From Propionibacteriaceae bacterium (GTDB lineage Bacteria > Actinomycetota > Actinomycetes > Propionibacteriales > Propionibacteriaceae), in contig JAIRYW010000053.1 of NCBI GenBank assembly GCA_031267645.1, positions 1 to 32,234 on the forward strand: a stretch of 32,234 nucleotides of DNA. The letters are read 5' to 3'. A model generated the notes under the pieces. The model was not told where the DNA came from, did not search any database, and worked only from the letters and a program-made list of their open reading frames with translations. The stretch's first letter is position 1. Every line of letters begins with the position of its first letter. The translations under genes and the position numbers were made by a program. Shown in pieces: positions 7,518 through 17,800 of the stretch.

Positions 7518-10500
7518 ATGCGACGTCGAACCGCCATCCCTAAGTTGACCGCCCTGACCGCCGTCGTGGCACTGGCTTCGGCCGGTCTCTTCGTGACTCC
7601 CCAGGCTTGGGCCTTGCCCCAGTACCTCTCCGTCGTCAAATCGATCGAGGGGAACCCCAGCCAGGTCACCCCGGGGCAGGCCTTCACCTACGAGATCGTG
7701 CTGTCTTGCTCGGAGGAGGACTGCTTGGACGTCGCCGTGTCCGACCCCCTGCCGGTCGACTTCGCCGGTTTGACCCTGCTGGGGGCGGAGGTCCGCCCCG
7801 CCACCGTCCCCCACACGCTGCTGGTGGTCAAAGACGGCTCCGAGGTGGACGCCTTCCCGACCGTCATCAGCCCGGACACCGTCGTCAGTTTGGACGTCAC
7901 CCAGCCTTTGGACAGCGACGGCTCGGTCGGCTTGTCGGCCGGCCAGACCCTGACCTTGATGGTGCGTCTGCAGGTGCCGTCCACCGGACTGAGCCCGTTG
8001 AGCCCCAACGTCGGGCGCCCCATCGTCAACACGGCCAGCTCGACCGCCTCCAACTCGGCCAGCGACGCCTCCTCGGTCGGCGTCACGATCAGCGTCCCTC
8101 AGAGCCTGGCGACCGCCCTGTCCAAGAGCTGGAGCCCCAGCTCCGCCACCGTGGGCCAAACCTCGACCATCTCTCTGACCGCCCGTAACACCTCCAACGT
8201 GCCGGTCGACCGCCTGGTCGTGACCGAGCCGGCCCAAGCCGGCTCCGCCTCCAGCCTGGACGAGAACAACCCCTTCAGCGTGGTCGACCTGACCGCTCTC
8301 AGCTGCGCCCTGCCCAGCGGCGCCAGCGCCGTCCAGGTCGACGCCTGGGTCGAGCAGAGCGGCTCCTGGTCCTGGACCACCGGCCAACCCGGCCCGGCCT
8401 GCGCCCTGCCGACCGGGGTCGACCCGGCCGACGTGGACGGCCTCCGCTTCACCTTCAGCGGCGACATCCCGGTCAACGCCTACGCCAGCCTGTCTCTGAA
8501 CGTGGTCCAGGTCACCGACGCCGAGACCAGCCTGACCAACACCGCCACCGCCTCGACCTCCCGGGACGGCGTCGCCAGCCCGGTGGTCTCGGCCGCGGCC
8601 GGCTACAGCGTCAAAGAGCCGACCTTGGCCGTCAGCGTCAACAAGACCTTCAACCCGACCGGCGTGCCCCAAGGCAACCACACCATCGCCACCATCACGG
8701 CCACTAACGCCTCCCAGGGCCAGCCCGTCACCAGCTTGACCGTCAGCGACGACCTGGTGGCGCAGGGCTTCCAGTTCATCGGCTTCCCCAGCCCGATCAC
8801 CTATCCGGCCGGGGCCGAGACCGGCCAGGTGGTGTACAGCTTCGCCTCCGAGCCCGACCAGACCATCGCCTTCGCCTCCGGCCAGACGCCGGCCAGCCCG
8901 GCCAGCGGCACGGTGACCGGTTTCACCATCGTCTTCAACTCGACCGACGGCCCGCTGGGGGCCAACGCCCAAGCCGTCGTGCCGGTCCGTCTGGGCACCA
9001 GCGGCGGCGACTTCGGCAACCGCCCCAATAAGGCCACCGCCACCGTCTCGGACGGGGTCAACTCGGCGGCCGGCGAGCGCACCGCCACCGTCCAAGTGGT
9101 CAATCCGGTCGTCAACGGCACCTTGAGCAAGACCATCTCCCCGCCCTGGACCGCCATCAGCCCCGGTCAACAGGTCGTCACCAGCCTGGCCGGCCGAGTC
9201 TGGACCGGCAACAACCTGGTCCACCCCAACTCCATCGTCGTGACCGACATGATTTCGGCCACCCCCACCCCTGGCCAGCGTGAGTTCTGGGACGGTTTCG
9301 ATCTGACGTCGATCCCGTCGGCCCCGATTCCAGCCGGCTCCTCGCTTCTGGTCGAGGTTTGGACCGGCTCGTCCTGGACCACCCTGGCCGATGCCGGGCC
9401 GGTCGTCTCGGCCACCAACTTCAGCCTCTCCCGCCTCGACATCGAGACCGCCCTGGGCGGCAGCGCGGCGGCCCGCCGAGCCGTCACCGGGGTTCGTTTC
9501 ACGTACACCAACCCGACTGGCTTCCCCAGCGACATCACCGTCAACCCGTACGTGGCCTACCAGGCCCGTGCCACCGCCCGTTCCGGCGGCTCGACCGGGG
9601 ATGATCCGAGCTTGCCTTGGGTCAACAGCGCCACCGTCGAGGGCGCCGTCGTGACCGACGACGGCGGCGGCGGCAGTGGTGGCGGCGGCGGCAGCAGCAA
9701 CGCCTACATCCTGGGCCAGTGTTTGAGCCTGGACCCGGCGGACTGCGTCATCATCGTCGGCCCGCCGACTCAGCCGCGGCCCCTGGTCACCCCGGTCACC
9801 GCTTTGGCCAAGGTCTGGGGCACGACGGCCGCACCGGCCGTGACCGTGCACGCCCAGTCCTCCCAGCAGGTCCAGACCACGCTGTCTTGGGACACCACCC
9901 CTGGCGTGGCCTCGGCCGTCATCTCCGACCCGCCGGCGCCGGGCGTCTCAGACGCCGCCTTGGCCGAGAGCGTCTTCGACGCCTTCAACCTGGTCAGCGT
10001 CCCACCCATCGACTACGACGCCTTGAGCTACACCTACTCCAACGGGTGGGCTTTGCGCTACGACTCGGTCACGGCGGTCGAGCTGTACGACCGCGACGCC
10101 GCCGCCTGGGTCACTCCGAGCTGCACCCCGTCCGACGGAGCTTGGATGACGACCAGCGGCTTCCGCGGCTGCACCCTGACGGCGGCCGAACAAGCCTCCA
10201 CCATCGGGCTGCGTCTGACTCTGGAGCCGAACGACATCGCCCGCGCCGCCGCCTCCAGCGGTTCTGCCATCGACCCCTTCGCCCCGGCCGTCGGCTCCGG
10301 TCTGGCCAGTGCTTTCAGCGACTCCGCCGGGCTGCGCCGCTCCTTCACCTTGAATTGGCAGTTGCGCGACAGCAAGCGCTCGGACGGCTCCTGGGTGGTG
10401 CGGACGGCGACTTACAACTACCGGCCCGACTCCATCACTTTGGAGCCCGGCTGGGTGGTCAACCAGGCCAGCCTGACCGCCACCCCGATCGACCCGGTCG

Positions 10501-13500
10501 CGGTCACCGTGGTCCAGTCCGAGGCTCGCATCCAGGTCATCGACACGGTGCCGGTGATCCTCCTGACCAAGACATTCACCCAAGGCTCCAGCACCTACCC
10601 ACTGCTGGTGCCGGGCGACCCGGGGACGCCCCAGTCGGACTTCCCCACTTCGACCATGGTTCTGACCGCCACCAACCAGGTCATCGCCGGCTTGGCGGCC
10701 AAGGCGTCATACATCCGCATCACCGAACCAGCCTTGACCGACTCAGACGGGGTTCCCAACGGCCCTTTAAGCCAGACGCCGCTCGACCCTGCCAGCGCCC
10801 AAGCCGATCCCTTCGCCGGTGTGACCGATCTGTCGGACAGCTCCTACTACGGCGGCACCGACTTCGCCGGCTCCTTCTTCGACCGTTTCGACATCGTCAA
10901 TGCGACGGCCACTGCCTCGGTGGCGGCCAGCATCAGCACGACCGACTCCTTGGTCCATCTGCTGAGATACAACGGCGGCATGCTGTCGCATCAGACCATC
11001 ACGGCGCTGGAGCTCAACAGCATGACGGAGTCCGATCTGGCCGATGTGATCGGCTTGTCGATCACCTTCCAGGGAGCCGATCCGGTAGCCAACGGCGGCT
11101 CCATCGCTGGTGGACAGTCCGTCAGCCTCACCTTGGACACCCGGCCACGGGCCACCTTCCGCCTGTCGGGCGCAGAACAGCGTCTGGATGTCAACGCTGT
11201 GACTGTGGCAGTGCCCAACACGGCCTTCGCCCAGTCTTACGACCCGGTCCAGTTCCAGTCCAGTCACCCGTTCCCCACCGAGTTTGACCGGGGCTATTCC
11301 GGCGCTCTCAGCGCGGCCGGGCCGGGAACCATCTATCTGAGCGGTGGCGTGCTGGCGACGAAGGCTTATCAGACCATCTCGCCCACCAGTTTGACCGAAC
11401 CGACCCGCGCCACCCCGATCACGGTGACCCTGCGGGGCGACGCCTGGAACTCCAACCAGAAGGCGACCGAGCTGGTGTTCGAAGATGGCCCCGCCAACGC
11501 CGATTTCTGGGACAATGTCGCCTTCACCGGCTTGACTTCCGTCAGCCTGCCGGACGGGGCCGACCAGGTCAGCCTGTGCGCCTACGGGGCCTTCGACGGC
11601 GACCCGGCCGCCTGGGTCTGCTCCGCTCCTGGCCCGACGTCCACGGCCGAGCTAGCCGTGGACGCGGCTGACTATCCGCTGGTTCAGGGGCTCAGGGCGG
11701 TCTTCTCCAAGGCCGACGGCACTGAATTCGGCAACTGGTGGGGAACCCCCTCAGTCGTCTTCACGGGGCTGCTTAGAACCGCCAAGCTGTCCGGCGGCCC
11801 GGTCGAGTTCCCCGGTCAGGCTGCCAACCTGCTCAACGTCACCTCGTACAACTGGCTGCTGTTGGACAGCAACGGCGACCCGGCCACGGGCCAGTCCAGC
11901 GTCAACGCCCAATTCAGCTGGATCCCCGGCACCCGACACCTGGGCTTGAACAAGGTGGCGAATCACAACTCGCCCACCATCTATCCCGGTGACAGCCCCT
12001 CGACGGCCGACGTCGTGCCCTTCGAGTTGACCGTGTCCAACCTCGGCACCGGCTATCTGCACCTGGACAGTGTGATCGACCAGCTGCCGCCCGGCTTGCG
12101 CTACAGCCCGGTGCCCAATGGCTCGCACGAGGGTGACGCCTACATCCTGACCAGCAGCTACTCCGGCTCCCTGACCTCGACTCTGTCGACGACCCCCGAA
12201 CTGGAGGTCGGACCGATCGACCCCAGCGGCCAGACTCTGGAGTGGACCTGGCCCAGCCAGGATCAGGGCGACCGCCTGCTGCCGGGCGAGTCGATCACCA
12301 TCACGATCTACGGCTGGCTCGAGCTGGGGGCGTACCAACTGGGCCAGGACGCCTGGAACCAGTTGACCGTGACCACGGCCGAGGCTCTGACCACGGTCAG
12401 CCATCTGGCCGGCGGGCCGATCACCTTCAGCCCGTCCGTCGACCCCAACTCGGCTTCGACCCGGGCCCGGGTCACCCCGCATTCGGGCGTCAACTTCCGC
12501 CTCGCCACCGGCGTGGTCGGCGCGCTGGGCACGGCCCGGCCCGACTTCGATCCGGACGGGGTTTGCGATCCCACCGTCAGCGGGCCCGGACAAACCGAGC
12601 CGACCTATTTCGCGCCACCCTGCGTGGCCGACTCGGTCCACGGCGGCATCGACAGCTGGATCCTGCACGCCGTCAACGCCGGCACCACGGTGTTCGACCA
12701 GGTCACCTTCTTCGAAGCTCTGCCCGCGGCCGAAGACTCCATGCTGGTCAGCTCGGGTGATTCCCGCGGTTCGACCTTCCGACCCCATCTGGTGGCCGGT
12801 TCCCTGCAGGCCGTCGCCCTCGACTCGGCCGGGCAGCCGATCCCGGACGTGGTGTTCACCTTCGAGGTCTCGCGTGACACGCTGGCCTGCCAGGACTCCT
12901 GGTCGGCCATGGCTCTGGACGCCAGTCTGCTGCCGTGTAGCAGCGCCGGCGAGACTTGGGAGACAGTCGATCCGGACGACCCGGACGTCGATTGGTCCAC
13001 GGTGCGGGCCATCCGGGTGACGGCCCTCTTCTCCCCGGCCACCCCGCTGGGGCCGGCTGGCACGGTCGACATCCTGTTCGACACCGTCAACGTGCCCAAC
13101 TCGGTGGTCGGAGCCGAGGACGGGGCCGAGTCCGAGGCCTTCGTCGAGGTCGACCTGGTCGACTTCGCCTGGAGCCAGTTCGGGGCCACCTACCACGACC
13201 CCAACCGCCCGAACCCGCTGCGGCTGTCGCCCAACAAGGTCGGCCTGTCTCTGTCCACCGGCTCCTTCACGGTCCAGAAGCTGATCGAAGGTCCCGGCGC
13301 CGAATTGGCCCCGGCCAGTTTCGAGGCCACCTTGTCCTGCTCCCTGCCCTACATCGACTCCACCGGCGTCCTGCGCTCCGCCTCGCTTCGTTTCAACGGC
13401 CAAACCGACGGTCGACTGACTCTGAGCCAGGCCGACGGCCTGGAGGCCGAGGTGGCTCGGGTGCCGCTGGGCGCGGTCTGCCAGGTCGGTGAGGCTGGCT

Positions 13501-13718
13501 CGGTGGGTGAGTTCGGCGAGGTCTCCCGAGCCTCCGAAGCGAGTAACTTCACGGTTGTGATAGGCGAGGTCAACCAAACCATCTTGACCAACGTCTACGC
13601 CGCCCGCGTCGTGCCCCGCACCGGCTCCACCCAAGGCCCGCCCTACCTGGCCCTGCTCAGCCTGCTGGCCGGCCTGACCTTGGTCTACGCCGCCCGCCGC
13701 GTCCGTCGCGCTAGCTGA
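7518..13718 (+). CDS. Giant secreted surface protein with DUF11-like repeats and a C-terminal sorting signal
   Basis: This 2066-residue protein is exported and probably wall-anchored. Residues 1-32 form a signal peptide (MRRRT, hydrophobic core, likely cut after QAWA). The body is a chain of beta-sandwich, DUF11/adhesin-like modules, most opening with a Lys-containing strand such as LSKSWSP, VNKTFNP, LSKTISP, LLTKTFT and LGLNKVA. A glycine-rich linker (GGGGSGGGGGSS) lies near residue 720. The last module (from GSFTVQKLIEG) resembles DUF5979. The C terminus has VPRTG at residues 2032-2036, then a hydrophobic segment and RRVRRAS: a sortase sorting signal with a non-standard pentapeptide. AAGGA at 7507-7511 supports ATG 7518. 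The sortase encoded downstream is the probable anchoring enzyme. The ligand or adhesive target is unknown. Confidence 0.85.
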   Translation: MRRRTAIPKLTALTAVVALASAGLFVTPQAWALPQYLSVVKSIEGNPSQVTPGQAFTYEIVLSCSEEDCLDVAVSDPLPVDFAGLTLLGAEVRPATVPHTLLVVKDGSEVDAFPTVISPDTVVSLDVTQPLDSDGSVGLSAGQTLTLMVRLQVPSTGLSPLSPNVGRPIVNTASSTASNSASDASSVGVTISVPQSLATALSKSWSPSSATVGQTSTISLTARNTSNVPVDRLVVTEPAQAGSASSLDENNPFSVVDLTALSCALPSGASAVQVDAWVEQSGSWSWTTGQPGPACALPTGVDPADVDGLRFTFSGDIPVNAYASLSLNVVQVTDAETSLTNTATASTSRDGVASPVVSAAAGYSVKEPTLAVSVNKTFNPTGVPQGNHTIATITATNASQGQPVTSLTVSDDLVAQGFQFIGFPSPITYPAGAETGQVVYSFASEPDQTIAFASGQTPASPASGTVTGFTIVFNSTDGPLGANAQAVVPVRLGTSGGDFGNRPNKATATVSDGVNSAAGERTATVQVVNPVVNGTLSKTISPPWTAISPGQQVVTSLAGRVWTGNNLVHPNSIVVTDMISATPTPGQREFWDGFDLTSIPSAPIPAGSSLLVEVWTGSSWTTLADAGPVVSATNFSLSRLDIETALGGSAAARRAVTGVRFTYTNPTGFPSDITVNPYVAYQARATARSGGSTGDDPSLPWVNSATVEGAVVTDDGGGGSGGGGGSSNAYILGQCLSLDPADCVIIVGPPTQPRPLVTPVTALAKVWGTTAAPAVTVHAQSSQQVQTTLSWDTTPGVASAVISDPPAPGVSDAALAESVFDAFNLVSVPPIDYDALSYTYSNGWALRYDSVTAVELYDRDAAAWVTPSCTPSDGAWMTTSGFRGCTLTAAEQASTIGLRLTLEPNDIARAAASSGSAIDPFAPAVGSGLASAFSDSAGLRRSFTLNWQLRDSKRSDGSWVVRTATYNYRPDSITLEPGWVVNQASLTATPIDPVAVTVVQSEARIQVIDTVPVILLTKTFTQGSSTYPLLVPGDPGTPQSDFPTSTMVLTATNQVIAGLAAKASYIRITEPALTDSDGVPNGPLSQTPLDPASAQADPFAGVTDLSDSSYYGGTDFAGSFFDRFDIVNATATASVAASISTTDSLVHLLRYNGGMLSHQTITALELNSMTESDLADVIGLSITFQGADPVANGGSIAGGQSVSLTLDTRPRATFRLSGAEQRLDVNAVTVAVPNTAFAQSYDPVQFQSSHPFPTEFDRGYSGALSAAGPGTIYLSGGVLATKAYQTISPTSLTEPTRATPITVTLRGDAWNSNQKATELVFEDGPANADFWDNVAFTGLTSVSLPDGADQVSLCAYGAFDGDPAAWVCSAPGPTSTAELAVDAADYPLVQGLRAVFSKADGTEFGNWWGTPSVVFTGLLRTAKLSGGPVEFPGQAANLLNVTSYNWLLLDSNGDPATGQSSVNAQFSWIPGTRHLGLNKVANHNSPTIYPGDSPSTADVVPFELTVSNLGTGYLHLDSVIDQLPPGLRYSPVPNGSHEGDAYILTSSYSGSLTSTLSTTPELEVGPIDPSGQTLEWTWPSQDQGDRLLPGESITITIYGWLELGAYQLGQDAWNQLTVTTAEALTTVSHLAGGPITFSPSVDPNSASTRARVTPHSGVNFRLATGVVGALGTARPDFDPDGVCDPTVSGPGQTEPTYFAPPCVADSVHGGIDSWILHAVNAGTTVFDQVTFFEALPAAEDSMLVSSGDSRGSTFRPHLVAGSLQAVALDSAGQPIPDVVFTFEVSRDTLACQDSWSAMALDASLLPCSSAGETWETVDPDDPDVDWSTVRAIRVTALFSPATPLGPAGTVDILFDTVNVPNSVVGAEDGAESEAFVEVDLVDFAWSQFGATYHDPNRPNPLRLSPNKVGLSLSTGSFTVQKLIEGPGAELAPASFEATLSCSLPYIDSTGVLRSASLRFNGQTDGRLTLSQADGLEAEVARVPLGAVCQVGEAGSVGEFGEVSRASEASNFTVVIGEVNQTILTNVYAARVVPRTGSTQGPPYLALLSLLAGLTLVYAARRVRRAS

Positions 13719-13725
13719 TAATCGA

Positions 13726-13773
13726 CCGGCGGCCTGGCGCGGGATTGGATAAGGATCCCCGCCAGGCCGTCGG
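13726..13773 (+). terminator. Strong hairpin terminator after the surface protein gene
   Basis: Eight bases after the stop, GGCCTGGCGCGGG (13731-13743) pairs with CCCCGCCAGGCC (13757-13768), and flanking bases extend the stem. There is one bulge and a 13-base loop, and no T-run. It separates the surface protein gene from the sortase gene. The rest of the 334-base gap (13719-14052) holds the short palindromic repeat listed below and otherwise nothing I can identify. Confidence 0.6.
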
Positions 13774-13913
13774 CCTGTCCCGGTGATTCCTGGTCTGATC
13801 AAGGACAATGGTCTGGCCGCCGGACCCAATCGTCCCGCCGGGTGGCCGATCAGGATCAGTGTTGTCGCGCGCCGGGAAGAGAGTCGCTTCAGCGTCCTGT
13901 GTGGCGGTCCCTC

Positions 13914-13946
13914 GTCATCCTGCGTGCAGTCGCAGGATCCATGCCC
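13914..13946. repeat. REP-like palindromic repeat, copy 1
   Basis: ATCCTGCG (13917-13924) and CGCAGGAT (13931-13938) form a perfect 8-bp stem around a 6-base loop, flanked by GTC and CCATGCCC. The same arms recur at 29734-29813, so this is a dispersed intergenic repeat of the genome. Short extragenic palindromes with a CATCCTGCG arm are common in high-GC bacteria; function here is unknown. Confidence 0.7.
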
Positions 13947-14052
13947 AGCCGTCCTTGATCGTCGTCGGGCCCGACAGCCGGAGTCGAAGCAGGTGGATAG
14001 CCGTGGGGTCGCGCGGGCTCAGGACCGGTCGGCCTCGGACTAGGCTGGCCGG

Positions 14053-14685
14053 GTGAGCAGCGGGGGCGAACCGGCGGGAATGCGGGAACGGGCCGGGCCC
14101 CTCGGCCGGCTGGCTTGGCTCGGATTGCTGCTGGTCGGTCTCGGTTTGGGGGCGGTCCTGTGGCTGTGGCCGGGTCCGCCCGGCGCCGGGCCAGAACCGA
14201 CCTCGGGGCCGCTTGAGACTGCACCGACCACCGGTCCGGTCGACACGGCCGGGCGTCTGGTCGTGCCGGTCGTCGGGTTGGACGTGCCGCTGGGCGCGAT
14301 GTTGGTCGAAGACGGCCTGATCGACCCGCCCGGGACGAGCCAGGCCTACCTGCTGGCCAACCACGGGGTGGGGCCTCAGGCGGCGGCCGTCGGCACCGTC
14401 TTCGTGGCTTTGCACGCTCTTTCCGACGGGACCGGGCCGGGCAACCGGCTAGCCGACCCGACCGCCCGGACGGCGACGGTCGGGACGGGGGACCGGATCG
14501 GTCTGGACGGAGTCTGGTACGTCGTCCAGGAGACCGCCGTCCGCTCCCAAACCGACATCGCCCGCGACGCCGCCCTGTGGCGTCCCGACCAGCCTGACCG
14601 GCTGATCTTGCTGACCTGCCTGGACGCCCCCGCTTCCCCCAGCGGCTGGGACAATCTGATCATTGTGGCGACCCGAGTCGAGTGA
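14053..14685 (+). CDS. Sortase (class E/F-like transpeptidase)
   Basis: This 210-residue protein has an N-terminal membrane anchor (about residues 18-40), a Pro/Thr-rich spacer, and a sortase catalytic domain. The catalytic residues are visible: His121 in FVALHALSDG, Cys189 in LILLTCLD and Arg208 in IIVATRVE, 2 residues from the end. The short length and compact domain suit the actinobacterial class F (or E-like) sortases rather than SrtA. GTG 14053 gives the longest reading; ATG 14080 is an alternative start, and neither has a good ribosome binding site, though TAGGCT 7 bases before the GTG could be a -10 box of a leaderless message. Its position next to the surface protein with a VPRTG signal suggests a dedicated enzyme-substrate pair. 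Confidence 0.88.
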   Translation: MSSGGEPAGMRERAGPLGRLAWLGLLLVGLGLGAVLWLWPGPPGAGPEPTSGPLETAPTTGPVDTAGRLVVPVVGLDVPLGAMLVEDGLIDPPGTSQAYLLANHGVGPQAAAVGTVFVALHALSDGTGPGNRLADPTARTATVGTGDRIGLDGVWYVVQETAVRSQTDIARDAALWRPDQPDRLILLTCLDAPASPSGWDNLIIVATRVE

Positions 14686-14703
14686 GAAGCCCCGCTCACA
14701 CGA

Positions 14704-14717
14704 CGGCGGAAACGCCG
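14704..14717 (+). terminator. Small hairpin with GAAA tetraloop after the sortase gene
   Basis: CGGCG (14704-14708), GAAA and CGCCG (14713-14717) form a compact stem with a GNRA loop 18 bases after the sortase stop. No T-run follows. It may end the sortase transcript; the call is weak. The rest of the gap to 14884 contains no gene, and I could not define a convincing promoter for the RHS gene in it. Confidence 0.35.
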
Positions 14718-14883
14718 CCGCGCCGAGCCGTTCGAAAGCGTCGCGTCAGTTCACAAAATGAAGGCGAGCGCTGACTTTCCTTCGTTCTCCGTAGGTGTTA
14801 CGTTTGGGGCGAAGTTGGCGCTTCCCCCCAGACTTTCACACTCCGTTCAGCGGTGAACTTTGGCTACCTCCAGGGAGTTGCAC

Positions 14884-17800
14884 ATGTCGCTAACCAGCAT
14901 CGTTCTGCGGGCCGGGCAGGGAGCCCGGGCTTTGGCCGTCGGAGCCATCGGCGTGACCGTGGCGACTGACAGCGTGCCGCGTTTGTTGGCCGCGCTGGCG
15001 GCCGGCCAAGGGGCGGCCGTGGCGCGAGCGGCGCTGATCGCGGTGGCTTTGATCGGTTTGAGCCTGGCCCTGGCGGCTTGGTTGGCGACCGATCTGGCGC
15101 GAGAGACGACCGGCGGCAGAGTCGACGGCCAGAAGAGCAACGACTTGCTCCGGCGGCTGGGGCGGCGGACTTGGGCCGTCTTATGGGGGCTGGGGTTGTG
15201 GGTCGGCCTGGCTGTGCTGTTGAGCCTGGCCTGCGGGGTGATCGCTTGGGCGCTCCACATCTGGTTCGGCCAACGGCTGGGCTTGGAGTCCTGGCAGCGC
15301 TTGGTCGACGCTGTGGTGGTGATGGCGGCCCTGGTCAGCGCGCCGTCGGTCTTCGCTCTGATGGCCTTGAGTTTGGCGGGACAGGATCCGACCAGCCGGT
15401 CCGGTCGGGCCCAGATGAGGCGGGTCTCGGGGCGGTTGGCCCAAGTGGTGGCCGGTACCACGCTGGCCGGTTTCGTTTTCTGGTGGGCGGCGGTCGGACA
15501 ATCTGACCGGTCGGCCCTGCTGGTTCGGGCGGGTTGTCTGGCCCTGGTCGGGGCCGCCGCTCTGTGGATCGGGTTGCGGATCTGCCTGTCCGCCACCCCC
15601 GCCGCTCCGGACGTCGCTTCCGTCACCCGTCGGCGGCGTCGGATCGGCTGGTCCTGGTTGACCCGATGGCGGCCTTCCCCGGCCGCCGCCAAGGCCGTCA
15701 CCGGCGGCGCCGTGGTGGCGCTCTGCTTGTCATTGGTCTTCTCTTCCGCTCCGCCGGCCTCGGCCGCGCCGACCCCTCCGCCGCCGGTCCCAGCCCAGAC
15801 TCCGGCCCCCTCCCCCGACCCGGCCCCGCCGACCAACCAGCCGGATGTCTCAACGACGGGAGTCGAACTCGCTTTGCGCGACCCCCAGCCGTACTACGAG
15901 GTCGAACGGCCGGCCGGCGCTTTGACCGCCGCCGGCGACGGCTGGTCGATCTACCAGACCGGGGAACGTAGTTTCTCGACCGTGGTGGGCGGTCCGCGCG
16001 CCACCTACCTGGACCAAGACGGCGAACTGGCTGAAGTCGACGACACTTTGCTACCGGTGGCCGGCGGTTCGGATCAGGCCGCCTTCGAGAACGCCGCCAA
16101 CGATTACGATCTGACCATCCCAGCCGTGTTGACGGCCGAACGGGGCGTCCGCTTCGAACGGGACGGCTTCGTCTTGGAGATGTCCCCTCAGGAGGGAGAC
16201 TTCTCCCGCCCGGTGGCCAAGAGCAACGCCGTGCTGTTCAACGAGGTCTTCCCCGGCGTCGACTTCCAGTACACCGTCGTCCAAGACGAGGTCAAAGAGG
16301 ACATCGTCTTGAACCGAGTGGTCGACTTGACCGCCTTCGCCTCCACCATCAGCGTCGATGGCGGCCTGGCCTTGAGTTGCGAGCGGGGCGCGGCGGTGGC
16401 TCGGGCGACCGAGGATCGTGGTCGGACCGCAGCCGGGCAGGTCGTCTTCACGGCCTCCGCCCCCGGCATGGTCGACGCCGCCGGCGCCGTCTCCGACGCC
16501 ATGGCGGTGACTTGCCAACCGGACGGCGACCAGGCCGTCATGACGGTCACGCCGTCCCCGGAGTGGCTCCAAGGCTCGGCCCGGGTCTACCCGGTCCGGA
16601 TCGACCCGACCGTCGACATCGCTTCGGCGGCGGTGTCGTTGATCACAGTCGAGCAAGGCTCGCCCAACTCGGTCATCGGCGACAACGCCTTCCCCTACGT
16701 CGGCTACGACGACGGCATCGCGTCCAGCAACCTGCTCCTCTACGGCAACGCCCACCTGATGACCCGGACCTACGTCCAGATCGACTACGACTTCGCCCGC
16801 ATCATGCGCGAGGCCCGCATCGACTCCGCCACCTTCGAACTGCACCATCGCACCAACTGGTCGCGCGGTCAGACCACCTTGGGGCTTTACACGGTCGACC
16901 AACCGTGGAACCGGTCCGTCATGACCTGGAACAACCAGCTCGGACTGACGCACACGTACATCGGCCAGCAAACCACGGTCAACCGCTCCAGCGGGGCTTA
17001 CCTGAGCTGGGACGTCCGCGAGGTCGTCAACAACTGGGTGCAGGGCGTCTCGCCTCAATACGGCCTAGTCGTCAAAGCCCTGGACGAGCGCAACATGCAA
17101 GCCGAGGTCCTCAGCAACAAGAACCGGCCCAGCCCGCCTCGACTGGTCATCAATTGGAGCATCCCCGACCCGGTCGATCCGAACTACCCGCTGGGCGGAC
17201 TGACCGTCAATCTGCGGCCGGTGACGGAGAAATCTTTGGCCGGCAAGCTGATCGTGGACGGCGTCTTCGCCGACGGGCTGGCCCAACCCGACGCGGTGGT
17301 GGACTACCGGCTGGACCCGACCGGCGACGGGGCACAGACCATGGCCTCGCGCTCGTACCGCTACCCGAACTCGGCCGACTGGGACGACATCTTCCCCGCA
17401 GGCACCCATTACGCAGACAAACTGTCCAACTGGCAGTCCGGCTTGTTCGGGCAGCTAGAGCTGGACACGACCTACCAGTTCCGGGCCAACGCCAGCCTGA
17501 ACGGCCAATCCAGCCCGGAAGCCGTCTCCGACCGTTTCTTGATCTACCAGGTCAAACAGCGCGACACCCTGCCTTTCATCGCCAAGTACTACGGCGTGCC
17601 ACTGGACACTCTGATGCGGGACAACCGCGTCCAAGACACCCTGGCCACGGATCAGAACACCTTGTTCATCCGTAACCCCAACACGACCGTGCCCTACAAC
17701 CCGCCGCCCTTGACCGACGAGCAGAAGAAGCAGATCGACTCCGATCTGATGGGCCGCGGCCTGCACTGCGAGTACGGCTTCGAACCGGTCAACTTCAACA

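Noticed and set aside
7227-9851. 874-codon open frame on the minus strand opposite the surface protein gene
   Set aside because: Its translation is low-complexity (Gly, Asp, Ala, Arg, Val) with no domain pattern, as expected opposite a high-GC gene. The plus-strand frame has a signal peptide, modules and a sorting signal.
11751-13829. 692-codon minus-strand frame opposite the same gene
   Set aside because: It has the same Gly/Arg/Asp/Val-rich shadow composition, with no start context or recognisable domain.
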